Positions 34,701-42,830 of a DNA stretch of 64,000 nt are shown here, in pieces. The stretch covers positions 1 to 64,000 of the forward strand of contig JAFTLT010000012.1 in the NCBI GenBank assembly GCA_017452785.1. The letters are read 5' to 3'. This DNA comes from Clostridia bacterium (lineage in GTDB: Bacteria; Bacillota; Clostridia; Oscillospirales; Acutalibacteraceae). Numbering within the stretch: the stretch's first letter is position 1; each line of letters opens with the position of its first letter. The position numbers were made by a program, and so were the translations under genes. The notes under the pieces were generated by a model. It searched no databases, had not been told where the DNA came from, and was given only the letters and a program-made list of their open reading frames with translations.

Positions 34701-35472
34701 CGCTCAGGATCTTATCAAAGACGGTGTCTGCACCATTTCTGAGGTTATCGGCACACGAGACAATATTATGGTTTATCTTATGCATAAGGGTGTTGAACCC
34801 AGTATGGCCTTCAAGATTATGGAAATTGTGCGTAAGGGTAACGCAACAAAGTTGCTGACAGAGGAGCATATCAACACAATGAAAGAAAACGGTGTTGAGC
34901 AGTGGTATATCGATTCGTGTATGAAAATCAAATATATGTTCCCCAAGGCTCACGCTGCTGCTTATGTCAGTGCTGCACTTCGTCTGGGCTGGTATAAGAT
35001 TTATTATCCCCTTGAATATTATGCTGCATTTATGACAGTGCGTGGTGATGACATTGATGCTGTTACCGTGCTCAAGGGCAGACAGGCTGTCAAGGATATG
35101 ATGGCGGATATAAAAAGACGAGGCAAAGAGGCACAGCCTAAGGAAATCAATATGTATCCTACACTGCAGGTTGTAAATGAAATGATGGCACGAGGCGTGG
35201 AATTTCTGGGTATTGATATTTATAAATCGGAGGCTACTGTCTATAAGATTGAAGACGGAAAAATCCGAATGCCCTTCGGTGCACTCAGCGGTGTTGGTGA
35301 AAACGCTGCTATTGCCCTTGCGGGTGCAAGAGAGGGCGTAGACGAATTTGTGTCAATTGACGATTTTGCCCAAAGAGCAGGCGCAGGCTCATCAACGGTT
35401 GAATTGCTCAAGCAGGTGGGTGCCTTCGGCAGTCTGCCTGAAACGAGACAGATTAGTTTGTTTGAGATGTAA
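31738..35472 (+). CDS. polC: PolC-type DNA polymerase III alpha subunit lacking the 3'-5' exonuclease domain
   Basis: A 1244-residue replicative polymerase. Order: N-terminal domain (~1-225); OB fold (~230-325, VVWGDVFGFESRETRDG); PHP domain from ~328 (VELHLHTKMSMMDG, AITDHGVVQAYPD); zinc-binding CPNCRYNEFF and CPECG (~712-742); palm with D767 and D769 in SPDIDLNF; LKLDNLGHD; fingers and C-terminal PHA-AAYV region. In Bacillus PolC (~1437 aa) a DEDD exonuclease is inserted in the PHP domain. Here residues ~391-417 pass directly from GYFIDDTEMSFEDWKKAK to HQIILARNSTGLKNLYKL with no FDxETTGL motif. The length deficit fits loss of that domain. The frame is intact throughout. Confidence 0.95.
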   Translation: MSNNFESLFGVFENEKLHEAFSDCEIENVRISMEKKSVEIDALFPRLVTYRYIAEAQRVLCQKLLVNTLKIESRMPSECFSEEYFASLVKETNEALAASNGFFEGASCRFDGRVLYIELTHGGKDVLETIGAKEFMERLIAKRFRREVAIEFCGKTEIALEDEQVTQMVKKSEEENLRSKGIDPATVGQPKPKEHKIIEGIPLYMETAKPIYGNKITKNPKPLSEISPDEGSCVVWGDVFGFESRETRDGRSLIITFNITDGTYSYTCKVFERKEDCEIIMKRIKNGATVLLRGDLRFDKFSGENVISPRAISMIDKIPKQDTAEEKRVELHLHTKMSMMDGVTDAGTLVKRAIEWGHKAIAITDHGVVQAYPDAVKAAAGKIKIIYGMEGYFIDDTEMSFEDWKKAKNKYFHQIILARNSTGLKNLYKLITLSNLEYFHRRPIIPKSELVKHREGLIIGSACEAGELYRAIVEGKSNDEILKIASFYDYLEIQPCGNNEYMIRSEKYPHIKSVEDIQNLNRKVIHIADALGKPVVATCDVHFIDPGDAKYRAILMAGQGFGDADNQAPLYFRTTEEMLSEFDYLGEETAREIVITNTNKIADMIETLIPIPNGNFPPSLEGADEELTRLCWDKAKALYGDPVPEYVAKRLEKELTSIIKHGFGVLYMIAQKLVHNSEEHGYHVGSRGSVGSSYVANASGISEVNPLAPHYRCPNCRYNEFFLKGEVGSGYDLPPKDCPECGTAMVRDGHDIPFETFLGFKGDKSPDIDLNFSGEYQSRAHKYTETLFGDGHVFKAGTIASVADKTAYGYVKKYLAERGQVVSKAEEDRLTIGCTGVKRTTGQHPGGMVVVPDIFEASDFTPIQHPADDNKSDTRTTHFDFHALHDTILKLDNLGHDVPSLYKHLEDLTGIPVMETDICDPKVYELLASPEPLGVTAEDIDCPLGTLSIPEMGTPFVIQMLLDAKPKNFSDLLQISGLSHGTDVWLGNAQDLIKDGVCTISEVIGTRDNIMVYLMHKGVEPSMAFKIMEIVRKGNATKLLTEEHINTMKENGVEQWYIDSCMKIKYMFPKAHAAAYVSAALRLGWYKIYYPLEYYAAFMTVRGDDIDAVTVLKGRQAVKDMMADIKRRGKEAQPKEINMYPTLQVVNEMMARGVEFLGIDIYKSEATVYKIEDGKIRMPFGALSGVGENAAIALAGAREGVDEFVSIDDFAQRAGAGSSTVELLKQVGAFGSLPETRQISLFEM

Positions 35473-35480
35473 TTATGAAA

Positions 35481-35570
35481 TACCTGACGGTATAAATGAA
35501 TTGACCTTGCGGTCATGAATTGGCTTCGCCATGAATTGCCTGACGGCATGAATTGAAGCTTCGCTTCATT
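35481..35570. repeat. Mini-hairpin array 1: five different hairpins with a common linker
   Basis: Hairpins: tacc-tgac-ggta (35481-35492), gacc-ttgc-ggtc (35503-35514), ggc-ttc-gcc (35522-35530), gcc-tgac-ggc (35538-35547), gaagc-ttc-gcttc (35555-35567). The last four are separated by identical atgaatt linkers; the first linker is taaatgaatt. Stems differ in sequence but all pair perfectly. It lies between polC and the phosphodiesterase gene. Confidence 0.85.
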
Positions 35571-35593
35571 ATCAATATAAAGGAGTGTTTATA

Positions 35594-36313
35594 ATGTCAA
35601 AAATATTTGCTCACAGAGGTTTCAGCGGTAAGTACCCTGAAAACACAATGATAGCTTTCAGAAAAGCTGTGGAAATTGGTGTTGACGGCATAGAGCTTGA
35701 CGTTCACCTGACTAAAGACAACGAGGTTGTTATCATCCACGATGAAGATATCAAGCGCACTTGCAACGGTGAGGGTCTTGTTAAGGATATGACTCTGAGT
35801 GAACTTAAGAAGTTTGATGCAAGTGCAACCTTCAAGGGTGTTTACGGCAAAAACGAAATTCCCACCCTCAGGGAATATTTTGAGCTTGTGAAATGCACAG
35901 ATGTTATCACAAACATTGAGCTTAAGACAGGCGTTTATGAGTACCCCACAATTGAGCAGAGGGTTATTGACCTTGTAAGAGAATACGGTCTTGAAAGCAA
36001 GATAATTTTTTCATCATTCAATCACTTTACAGTTAAACGCTGTGAGGAAATTGCCCCCGAAATCAAACGAGGCTTCCTGACAGGGGACTGGATTGTCGAC
36101 TTCGGCAAGTACGCAAAAGAGAGAAATGTTCAGTGCTGCCATCCTTGGCATGTAACACTCAGTCAGGCTGTGGTTGACGAAATGCATAAGCAGGGCCGTG
36201 AAATCAACACATGGACAGTTAACGAATATGCCGACATCGAGCGCCTTGCCGCAATGGGTGTTGATGCGCTTATAGGCAACTTCCCCGACAGAATGATTGA
36301 AAAGCTCAGATAA
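35594..36313 (+). CDS. Glycerophosphodiester phosphodiesterase
   Basis: A 239-residue GDPD-family TIM-barrel enzyme releasing glycerol-3-phosphate from glycerophosphodiesters. Motifs: AHRGFSGKYPENTMIAF, IELDVHLTKDNEVVIIHDE and the C-terminal NTWTVNEYADIERLAAMGVD. No signal peptide, so cytoplasmic (UgpQ-like). AAAGGAG sets ATG 35594. It stands alone between a hairpin array and the dispersed repeat. Confidence 0.92.
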   Translation: MSKIFAHRGFSGKYPENTMIAFRKAVEIGVDGIELDVHLTKDNEVVIIHDEDIKRTCNGEGLVKDMTLSELKKFDASATFKGVYGKNEIPTLREYFELVKCTDVITNIELKTGVYEYPTIEQRVIDLVREYGLESKIIFSSFNHFTVKRCEEIAPEIKRGFLTGDWIVDFGKYAKERNVQCCHPWHVTLSQAVVDEMHKQGREINTWTVNEYADIERLAAMGVDALIGNFPDRMIEKLR

Positions 36314-36340
36314 AAAACGACGAAGACGTTTTTTAAATGT

Positions 36341-36474
36341 AGAATGCAGAGTGCAGAGTGCAGAATTGCGGGTTGGTTTTGTCAAAGGATGAAATAAGAT
36401 ACCGCAGAAGCAGTAAAGTTTTTTTGATTACTTTTTTTACAAAAAAAGTAATGCCTGCCCGGCGAGGGCGATAG
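36341..36474. repeat. Dispersed intergenic repeat, copy C
   Basis: Same layout as copy A at 30177: agaatgcagagtgcagag units, ttttgtcaaaggatgaaat, ccgcagaag, a hairpin and tgcctgcccggcgagggcgatag. The hairpin arms read attac...gtaat where copy A reads gttac...gtaac, a compensated base-pair change. Confidence 0.85.
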
Positions 36475-36500
36475 AGTGCAGAATGCAGAATTGCGGTTGT
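36475..36500. repeat. Dispersed repeat, partial copy D
   Basis: agtgcagaatgcagaattgcgg directly follows copy C, as copy B follows copy A, then diverges. Confidence 0.7.
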
Positions 36501-36584
36501 GGATTTACCGCCTACTAAGCCTTAAATTCTTATCCGCAGAGCCGAAGCTCAGAAGCTTATAATTTTATCAATCTTAAATCAAAG

Positions 36585-36627
36585 GCAGGTCACTACCGTT
36601 TGGAAGTGACCTGCTCAGCTTTTCTTT
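36585..36627 (+). terminator. Strong hairpin, probable terminator
   Basis: gcaggtcact (36585-36594) pairs perfectly with agtgacctgc (36605-36614), followed by tcagcttttcttt. It lies 270 nt after the phosphodiesterase stop. I see no gene in 36314-36768. Confidence 0.6.
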
Positions 36628-36664
36628 ATGGATTTAAACTTTTTATCAGCAAAAACTCCTTCGC

Positions 36665-36696
36665 AATTCATAATTCATAACTCATAATTTATAATT
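36665..36696. repeat. Tandem heptamer aattcat (four copies)
   Basis: aattcat, aattcat, aactcat, aatttat, then aatt. This is the same heptamer that links the hairpins in array 2 (and its complement in array 1), here without hairpins. Confidence 0.65.
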
Positions 36697-36700
36697 TTCC

Positions 36701-36729
36701 TTTACTTTTTCTTTTTAATGTGTTACAAT
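36701..36729 (+). promoter_or_regulatory. Promoter of thrC
   Basis: TTTACT (36701-36706), 17-nt spacer, TACAAT (36724-36729). The ATG is 40 nt downstream. Confidence 0.6.
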
Positions 36730-36768
36730 AAACCGATTATAATTCTCTGTAAAATTGGAGGTTTTAAA

Positions 36769-38259
36769 ATGCTTTATACAAGTACAAGAGACAAAAGCGT
36801 AAAAGTAACATCTGCTCAGGCTATCGCTCAGGGCATCTCAAAGGACGGCGGTCTGTTCGTGCCCGAAACAATTCCTGCTATCAGCAAGGATTTCGTTGAC
36901 TCACTCGTCGGTCTTGATTATATTTCAAGAGCTAAAAAGGTGCTCTCACTTTACCTCACCGACTACACCGAAGATGAAATTGATATGTGTGTGGGCGGTG
37001 CTTATGCCAAGGGCAAATTCTCAAGTGATAAGGTGTCACCCATAAAGACAATTGCTAAGGGTGAAAATATCCTTGAGCTGTGGAGAGGCCCCACATGTGC
37101 ATTTAAGGATATGGCTCTTCAGCTTCTTCCTTATCTTCTCACCACTGCAGCTAAAAAGACAGTTGCAGATAAGACTATCGTTATTCTTGTTGCTACATCA
37201 GGTGACACAGGCAAGGCAGCACTTGAAGGCTTCAAGGATGTGCCCGGCACAAAAATAATGGTTTTCTATCCCAATGACGGTGTCAGCCCCATGCAGAAGC
37301 TGCAGATGACAACTCAGGCAGGCGAAAATGTGGCAGTCTGCGCTATCAACGGCAACTTTGACGATGCTCAGAACGGCGTTAAGAAAATCTTTACTGATAA
37401 GGATGTTGCTGCAAAGCTCGACAGCAAGGGCATGATGTTCTCCTCAGCCAACTCAATCAACTGGGGCAGACTCGTTCCTCAGATTGTTTACTATATCAGT
37501 GCCTACTGTGACCTTATCGAAAACGGCACTATCAAAAACGGCGATGAGGTCAATGTTGTTGTACCTACAGGTAACTTCGGCAACATTCTCGCTGCATACT
37601 ACGCTAAAAAGATGGGCGTACCCTTTGCAAAGCTTATCTGCGCTTCAAATGCCAATAATGTACTTACCGACTTCCTCAAGACAGGTACCTATGACAGAAA
37701 CAGAAAGTTTTTCACCACAACCTCACCCTCAATGGATATTCTCATTTCCTCAAACCTTGAGAGACTTCTCTATCATCTCTCAGGCGAAAATGACGAAACA
37801 ATAAGAGAGTGGATGGGTCTTCTTTCAAGCGAAGGCAAGTACACAGTAAATGAAGAAGTAAAATCACTCATTCTTGACCTGTTTGACGCAGGCTGCTGTG
37901 ACGATAAAGAAACTGCCGAGACTATTGCCGCAACCTATAAAAACGGATATCTTCTTGACACTCACACTGCTGTTGCAGTCAAGGTTTATGAGGATTATGT
38001 CAAGGCTACAGGTGACGATAAGGAAACTGTTATCGCTTCAACAGCTAACCCCTATAAATTCTCTGCCGCTGTGCTCGGTGCAGTTGCAGAAGTACCCGCC
38101 GATGCTGATGAATTCCAGCAAGTTGAGCTTCTCAAAGAGGCAACAGGTGAGCCTTGCCCCGAACAGCTCGCAACACTCAAAGGCAAGTCACCCAGATTTA
38201 CCGATTGCTGCAATAAAGAGGATATGGTGAATAAAGTTTATGAGATGCTCGGCATCTGA
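36769..38259 (+). CDS. thrC: Threonine synthase
   Basis: A 496-residue PLP enzyme converting O-phosphohomoserine to threonine. Motifs: MLYTSTRDKSVKV start, LWRGPTCAFKDMALQLLP (PLP Lys), ATSGDTGKAALEGF, VVPTGNFGNILAAYYAKKMG. It is the longer type with a split N-terminus, as in yeast, E. coli and Clostridia. TTGGAGG sets ATG 36769; the in-frame upstream extension overlaps the promoter. Confidence 0.95.
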   Translation: MLYTSTRDKSVKVTSAQAIAQGISKDGGLFVPETIPAISKDFVDSLVGLDYISRAKKVLSLYLTDYTEDEIDMCVGGAYAKGKFSSDKVSPIKTIAKGENILELWRGPTCAFKDMALQLLPYLLTTAAKKTVADKTIVILVATSGDTGKAALEGFKDVPGTKIMVFYPNDGVSPMQKLQMTTQAGENVAVCAINGNFDDAQNGVKKIFTDKDVAAKLDSKGMMFSSANSINWGRLVPQIVYYISAYCDLIENGTIKNGDEVNVVVPTGNFGNILAAYYAKKMGVPFAKLICASNANNVLTDFLKTGTYDRNRKFFTTTSPSMDILISSNLERLLYHLSGENDETIREWMGLLSSEGKYTVNEEVKSLILDLFDAGCCDDKETAETIAATYKNGYLLDTHTAVAVKVYEDYVKATGDDKETVIASTANPYKFSAAVLGAVAEVPADADEFQQVELLKEATGEPCPEQLATLKGKSPRFTDCCNKEDMVNKVYEMLGI

Positions 38260-38275
38260 TATGAGGTGAGCTCTT

Positions 38276-38968
38276 TTGTCAATATTCACAATAGCAGACA
38301 CTCATTTATCCTTCAGCTGTGACAAGCCAATGGATATTTTCGGGGGATGGAGCGACTATGTGCAACGCCTTGAAAACAACTGGAAAGCTCTTGTGAGTGA
38401 AGATGACACAGTTGTTATCCCCGGTGATATTTCCTGGGCAATGTCTCTTGAGGGAGCCGAGGAAGATTTCCGCTTTATCCACAATCTTCCCGGCAAGAAA
38501 ATAATACTCAAGGGCAACCATGATTATTGGTGGAACACTAAAAAGAAGATGGATGCCTTCTTAACTGAAAAAGGCTTTGACACAATAAGCATATTGCATA
38601 ACAATGCTTTCAAGGTGGGGAACTATGTGCTTTGCGGCACAAGAGGCTGGTTTTACGATGCCGAAAAAAGTGCCGATATGAAGGTGCTTCTCAGAGAAGC
38701 CTCACGCCTTGAGCGCTCCATTGAAGAGGGCGAAAAATTAGGCGGTGAGATAATTGTTTTTCTTCACTATCCGCCGGTTATGCAGATGGGTGTGTGCGAA
38801 GAAATATTTTCAGTGCTGCAAAAGCACAATGTCAGACGCTGTTACTACGGTCATTTACACGGTGAATCAACCAGACGAAGTGTCACTGAAACCGTAGGTG
38901 GTGTGAAATTATCACTGATTTCTGCAGATTTCTTATCTTTTTCTCCTCAATTAGTGGAAAAATTTTGA
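38276..38968 (+). CDS. Metallophosphoesterase
   Basis: A 230-residue calcineurin-like phosphoesterase with IADTHLSF, PGDISWAM, KGNHDYWW, FLHYPP and YGHLHG, the complete two-metal site. The start is TTG at 38276 after GAGGTGAG (38262-38269). Cytoplasmic; substrate unknown. The gene follows thrC by 16 nt. Confidence 0.85.
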   Translation: MSIFTIADTHLSFSCDKPMDIFGGWSDYVQRLENNWKALVSEDDTVVIPGDISWAMSLEGAEEDFRFIHNLPGKKIILKGNHDYWWNTKKKMDAFLTEKGFDTISILHNNAFKVGNYVLCGTRGWFYDAEKSADMKVLLREASRLERSIEEGEKLGGEIIVFLHYPPVMQMGVCEEIFSVLQKHNVRRCYYGHLHGESTRRSVTETVGGVKLSLISADFLSFSPQLVEKF

Positions 38969-38996
38969 AAAAACTATGGAAATTTGCAAACAATGC

Positions 38997-39005
38997 TGAT
39001 ATAAT
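38997..39005 (+). promoter_or_regulatory. Extended -10 promoter of trigger factor
   Basis: TGATATAAT matches TGnTATAAT; no good -35 is seen. A gtgggt...acccac hairpin (39024-39042) follows in the leader. Confidence 0.45.
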
Positions 39006-39059
39006 ATATGGGTTAAATTGTGAGTGGGTGTATGAAACCCACGGAATAGGAGTTTTGAA

Positions 39060-40385
39060 ATGTTAAAATCATCAAACAAAGTTGAAACAAATGTTTACGC
39101 TCTTGAAATCGGAATTGATGCCGAAGCATTTGAAAAAGCACAGGACAAGGCTTTTAATAAGCAGAAGAATAAGATTCAGCTTCCCGGCTTCCGTAAGGGT
39201 AAGGTAACACGTAAGGTTGCTGAAAAGTTCTTTGGCACAGCATGGCTCTATGAGGATGCTCTCGATCTTCTTTTTGGCGATGCAGTTGAAGAGGCTGTTA
39301 AAGAAGCAGGTCTTGACATGGTTGGCACAAAGAGTGCTGATGTTAAGGAAATCGGTAAAGACGGCGTTGAAATGACCGTTGAGATTTTCGTTAAGCCCGA
39401 AATCGAAATCACAGAATATAAAGAGCTCAAGGCAACAAAGCAGAAGGTTGACGCAACTGAGGAAGAAATCGAAGAAAAAATTAAGAGCCTCGTTGAAAGA
39501 AACGCACGTCTTGTTGCAGTTGAAGACAGAGCAGCTCAGGAAGGTGACATCACAGTTATCGACTTTGAAGGCTTTGTTGACGGCGTAGCTTTTGACGGTG
39601 GTAAGGGTGAAAACTATGAGCTTACACTCGGTTCAGGTCAGTTTATCCCCGGCTTTGAGGAGCAGGTTGTCGGCCACTCAATCGGTGAAGAATTTGATGT
39701 AAATGTTAAGTTCCCTTCAGAATATACTCCCGAACTTGCTGACAAGGATGCTGTCTTCAAGATTAAGCTTCACGAAATCAAGGTTAAGGAGCTCCCTGAG
39801 GTTGACGATGAATTTGCTCAGGATGCAGCAGACTGCGACACTGTTGAAGAAATGAAGAAGAACCTCAAGGACGAAATCAAGGCTCAGAAAGAAAGCCAGA
39901 ACGAAAGAGACATCGAAGCTCAGCTTCTTGAAAAGCTTGCAGAAAACGTTAAGGGTGAAATCCCTGAGGTTATGTTTGAAAACGAAATCAACGGTCAGAT
40001 CAGAGACATTGATTACAGACTTTCAATGCAGGGCATGAACTTTGAAACTTATCTTCAGTACACAGGCATGACAATCGAAATGTATAAAGAGCAGGCTATG
40101 CCTCAGGCTGAAAAGAACGTTAAGATCCGTCTTGCACTTGAAAAGATTGCAGAGCTCGAAAGCCTCGATGCTACCGAAGAAGAAATCGAAGCAGAATATG
40201 TGAAGTTTGCAGCTCAGTACGGCATGGAAGTAGACAAGATTAAGGAAGTAGTTCCCGTTGACGGTCTTAAGGCTGATATGCTCAAAGAAAAGGCAATCAA
40301 GTTCGTAAGAGATAACGCTAAGGTTACAACAGCAAGAAAGCCCAGAGCTAAGAAGGAAGAAGCTAAAGAAGAAGCTGCTGAATAA
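39060..40385 (+). CDS. tig: Trigger factor
   Basis: A 441-residue ribosome-bound chaperone and peptidyl-prolyl isomerase. The N-terminal ribosome-binding signature is LPGFRKGKVTRKV; the FKBP domain is about residues 165-245 (EGDITVIDFEGFVDG, LTLGSGQFIPGFEEQVVG); the C-terminal chaperone part is helical. A Lys/Glu-rich tail (RKPRAKKEEAKEEAAE) ends the protein. It precedes clpP-clpX in the usual Firmicutes order. Confidence 0.95.
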   Translation: MLKSSNKVETNVYALEIGIDAEAFEKAQDKAFNKQKNKIQLPGFRKGKVTRKVAEKFFGTAWLYEDALDLLFGDAVEEAVKEAGLDMVGTKSADVKEIGKDGVEMTVEIFVKPEIEITEYKELKATKQKVDATEEEIEEKIKSLVERNARLVAVEDRAAQEGDITVIDFEGFVDGVAFDGGKGENYELTLGSGQFIPGFEEQVVGHSIGEEFDVNVKFPSEYTPELADKDAVFKIKLHEIKVKELPEVDDEFAQDAADCDTVEEMKKNLKDEIKAQKESQNERDIEAQLLEKLAENVKGEIPEVMFENEINGQIRDIDYRLSMQGMNFETYLQYTGMTIEMYKEQAMPQAEKNVKIRLALEKIAELESLDATEEEIEAEYVKFAAQYGMEVDKIKEVVPVDGLKADMLKEKAIKFVRDNAKVTTARKPRAKKEEAKEEAAE

Positions 40386-40419
40386 TTAGTGTTAATTTAA
40401 AGTATAATTACTATAATGA

Positions 40420-40452
40420 GGTGGAACTGGCTTAATTTGTCAGTTCCTCTCT
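40420..40452 (+). promoter_or_regulatory. Leader hairpin upstream of clpP
   Basis: ggaactg and cagttcc pair around gcttaatttgt, with flanking partial pairing, between TATAAT-like boxes (40403-40417) and the clpP ribosome binding site. There is no T run, so a leader structure is more likely than a terminator. Confidence 0.4.
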
Positions 40453-40488
40453 TCCACTTATAATATTATTTTAAAGGAGGCAATTACT

Positions 40489-41070
40489 ATGGCATTAGTA
40501 CCTTATGTTGTGGAACAGACAAATCGTGGCGAAAGGCAGTATGATATTTATTCAAGACTTTTAAATGACAGAATCATTGTTCTTTCAGACGAAGTTAACG
40601 ATGCAACTGCAAGCCTCGTAGTAGCACAGCTGCTTTTCCTTGAAAGTCAGGACAGCGAAAAGGATATCAGCTTTTATATCAACAGCCCCGGCGGAAGTGT
40701 AACTGCAGGCATGGCAATATATGACACAATGCAGTATATCAAGTGTGATGTTTCAACTATCTGCATGGGTCTTGCTGCAAGCATGGGCGCATTTCTTCTT
40801 TCCTCAGGCACAAAGGGCAAGAGACTCATTCTCCCCAACGCTGAGGTTATGATTCATCAGCCTTCAGGCGGTGCAAAGGGTCAGGCAACAGATATCAAGA
40901 TTGTGGCTGACCATATTTTAAGAACAAAAGAAAAGCTCAACAAGATTTTGGCTGATAACACAGGCAAGAGCATTGATGTTATTGCTGCAGACACAGAGCG
41001 TGACAACTTTATGACAGCTGAAGAAGCTCTCGAATACGGTCTTGTTGACAAAATTCTCTATAAGAGATAA
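40489..41070 (+). CDS. clpP: ATP-dependent Clp protease proteolytic subunit
   Basis: A 193-residue serine protease; catalytic S98 in [14 protein letters not shown]123 in [11 protein letters not shown], and Asp near 172 (ADTERDNFM). Tetradecameric barrel partnering with ClpX, encoded 15 nt downstream. AAAGGAGG precedes the ATG. Confidence 0.97.
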   Translation: MALVPYVVEQTNRGERQYDIYSRLLNDRIIVLSDEVNDATASLVVAQLLFLESQDSEKDISFYINSPGGSVTAGMAIYDTMQYIKCDVSTICMGLAASMGAFLLSSGTKGKRLILPNAEVMIHQPSGGAKGQATDIKIVADHILRTKEKLNKILADNTGKSIDVIAADTERDNFMTAEEALEYGLVDKILYKR

Positions 41071-41085
41071 TTAAGGAGTAATCTT

Positions 41086-42384
41086 ATGGCAAGAGATGGT
41101 GACATCAAAGAAAAGAATATAAGATGTTCATTCTGCGGCAAAACACAGAATGAAGTCAAATCATTGATTGCCGGCCCCGGTGTTTACATCTGCGATCAGT
41201 GCATAGACCTTTGCCAAAGCATTGTTGACGATATGGCTCAGGAGCAGAATGAAAAGGAAAGCGAGCTTGACTTCACTGCCCTTAAGAAGCCCCACGAAAT
41301 CAAGGCAAAGCTTGATGAGTACGTCATAGGTCAGGATGAGGCTAAAAAAGCTCTCAGTGTTGCTGTTTATAACCACTATAAGAGAATTTACACCGGAAAC
41401 AAAGGCGATGTTGAAATAAGCAAGAGCAATATTCTTATGCTGGGCCCCACAGGTGTTGGTAAGACAATGCTTGCCCAGACTCTTGCAAAAATACTTGATG
41501 TACCCTTCGCAATTGCCGATGCAACAACTCTCACTGAGGCAGGTTATGTGGGTGAGGACGTTGAAAACATCCTCTTAAGGCTTATTCAGGCAGCTGATTT
41601 TGATGTTGAAAGAGCTGAGCGAGGCATCATCTATGTTGACGAAATTGATAAGATTGCCCGCAAGAGCGAGAGCACATCTATCACAAGAGACGTCAGCGGT
41701 GAAGGTGTGCAGCAGGCACTGCTCAAAATTCTTGAGGGTACCGTGTCAAATGTTCCGCCTCAGGGTGGCAGAAAGCATCCTCAGCAGGAATTTATCCAGA
41801 TAGATACCACAAACATTCTTTTTATCTGCGCAGGTGCCTTTGACGGCATTGAAAAGCAGGTTGAAAAGAGAATGGGTAATTCGGGTCTTGGCTTCGGTGC
41901 AGAGATAAAGAACAAAAAGGAATATGAAAGAGATAAGATAATGCATAAGGTTGTGCATCACGACCTTGTCAAGTTCGGTCTTATCCCTGAGCTTGTGGGT
42001 CGACTTCCCGTTATAACAGCTCTCGACAACCTTGACGAGGATGCCCTTGTGAGAATTATGTCTGAGCCCAAGAATGCCCTTATCAAGCAGTATCAGTATC
42101 TTTTCGGCATTGACGGCATAGAGCTTCGTTTTGAAGAAGATGCTCTCAGAGCAATTGCAGAAAAAACTCTTGAGGCAGGCACAGGCGCACGAGGTCTTCG
42201 CTCTATAATTGAGAAGCTGCTTATGGAGTATATGTATGACTTCCCGTCAAGCGGCACTGCAGGGGTACTCACCATAACAAAGGACACTGTGACCGACGGC
42301 GTGGCACCTGTTTTTGAAGAAAAGGACATTCAAAGCATAAAAAATGCCAGAATACCTTTGCCAAAACGCAAAAAGTCTGAATAA
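41086..42384 (+). CDS. clpX: ATP-dependent Clp protease ATP-binding subunit ClpX
   Basis: A 432-residue AAA+ unfoldase. Zinc-binding domain with C14, C17, C36 and C39; Walker [10 protein letters not shown]; Walker [14 protein letters not shown]; sensor and [20 protein letters not shown]-like region (here [12 protein letters not shown]); the ClpP-contact IGF-type loop is GLGFGAEI. C-terminal D2 small domain intact. Confidence 0.97.
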   Translation: MARDGDIKEKNIRCSFCGKTQNEVKSLIAGPGVYICDQCIDLCQSIVDDMAQEQNEKESELDFTALKKPHEIKAKLDEYVIGQDEAKKALSVAVYNHYKRIYTGNKGDVEISKSNILMLGPTGVGKTMLAQTLAKILDVPFAIADATTLTEAGYVGEDVENILLRLIQAADFDVERAERGIIYVDEIDKIARKSESTSITRDVSGEGVQQALLKILEGTVSNVPPQGGRKHPQQEFIQIDTTNILFICAGAFDGIEKQVEKRMGNSGLGFGAEIKNKKEYERDKIMHKVVHHDLVKFGLIPELVGRLPVITALDNLDEDALVRIMSEPKNALIKQYQYLFGIDGIELRFEEDALRAIAEKTLEAGTGARGLRSIIEKLLMEYMYDFPSSGTAGVLTITKDTVTDGVAPVFEEKDIQSIKNARIPLPKRKKSE

Positions 42385-42388
42385 TCTA

Positions 42389-42418
42389 TTGACTTTTTAT
42401 ATCGGGTTATGATAAAAT
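42389..42418 (+). promoter_or_regulatory. Promoter of secG
   Basis: TTGACT (42389-42394), 18-nt spacer, TAAAAT (42413-42418) with an extended TGA. Confidence 0.65.
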
Positions 42419-42451
42419 ACCATAGCATAAAAATTACGGAGGTTTAATCTC

Positions 42452-42703
42452 ATGACAGCTCTTCAGTATGTATTAGCAATTGTTATTATATTAGTTTCTA
42501 TTGTTATCATTGGTCTTGTTATGCTTCAGGAAAGCAAGCAGCAGGGTCTTTCAGGCGCAATTTCAGGCGCTGCAGAAAGCTTCTTCGGCAAAAACAAGGG
42601 CAAGACAGCAGAAGCTAAGCTGGTGCTTTTCACAAAGATTGCAGGTTCACTTTTCTTCATCCTTGCACTTGTGGCATCACTTCTTGTTCTCTTTGGTGCA
42701 TAA
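42452..42703 (+). CDS. secG: Preprotein translocase subunit SecG
   Basis: An 83-residue protein with two membrane helices (VLAIVIILVSIVIIGLVMLQ and AGSLFFILALVASLLVLF) around a Gly/Ser loop (SKQQGLSGAISGAAESFFG), the standard SecG layout. It assists SecYE. CGGAGG upstream. Unlike many Firmicutes, rnr and smpB do not follow. Confidence 0.92.
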   Translation: MTALQYVLAIVIILVSIVIIGLVMLQESKQQGLSGAISGAAESFFGKNKGKTAEAKLVLFTKIAGSLFFILALVASLLVLFGA

Positions 42704-42735
42704 TAGAGACAATTTAATATTGTACACGAGAAACT

Positions 42736-42772
42736 CAGGCGGTGGAATGTAAAAATTCCCCGCCTGTTTTAG
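42736..42772 (+). terminator. Terminator after secG
   Basis: caggcgg-tggaat pairs with attcc-ccgcctg, followed by ttttagtttt. Confidence 0.85.
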
Positions 42773-42778
42773 TTTTGG

Positions 42779-42805
42779 TGAAACTTTTTGATAATGCTAA
42801 ACGTT
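42779..42805 (+). promoter_or_regulatory. Candidate ECF-type promoter (autoregulatory)
   Basis: TGAAAC (42779-42784), 17-nt spacer, CGTTA (42802-42806 region). The GAAAC/CGT pattern is the ECF-sigma type, unlike the TTGACA/TATAAT boxes elsewhere, and it sits directly upstream of an ECF sigma gene. Confidence 0.55.
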
Positions 42806-42830
42806 ATATTTATGTAAGGAAGTGATAAAA

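Noticed and set aside
35481-35570. Hairpin arrays as CRISPR
   Set aside because: The constant unit is only 7 nt and the variable units are palindromes of 9-14 nt; no cas genes are present.
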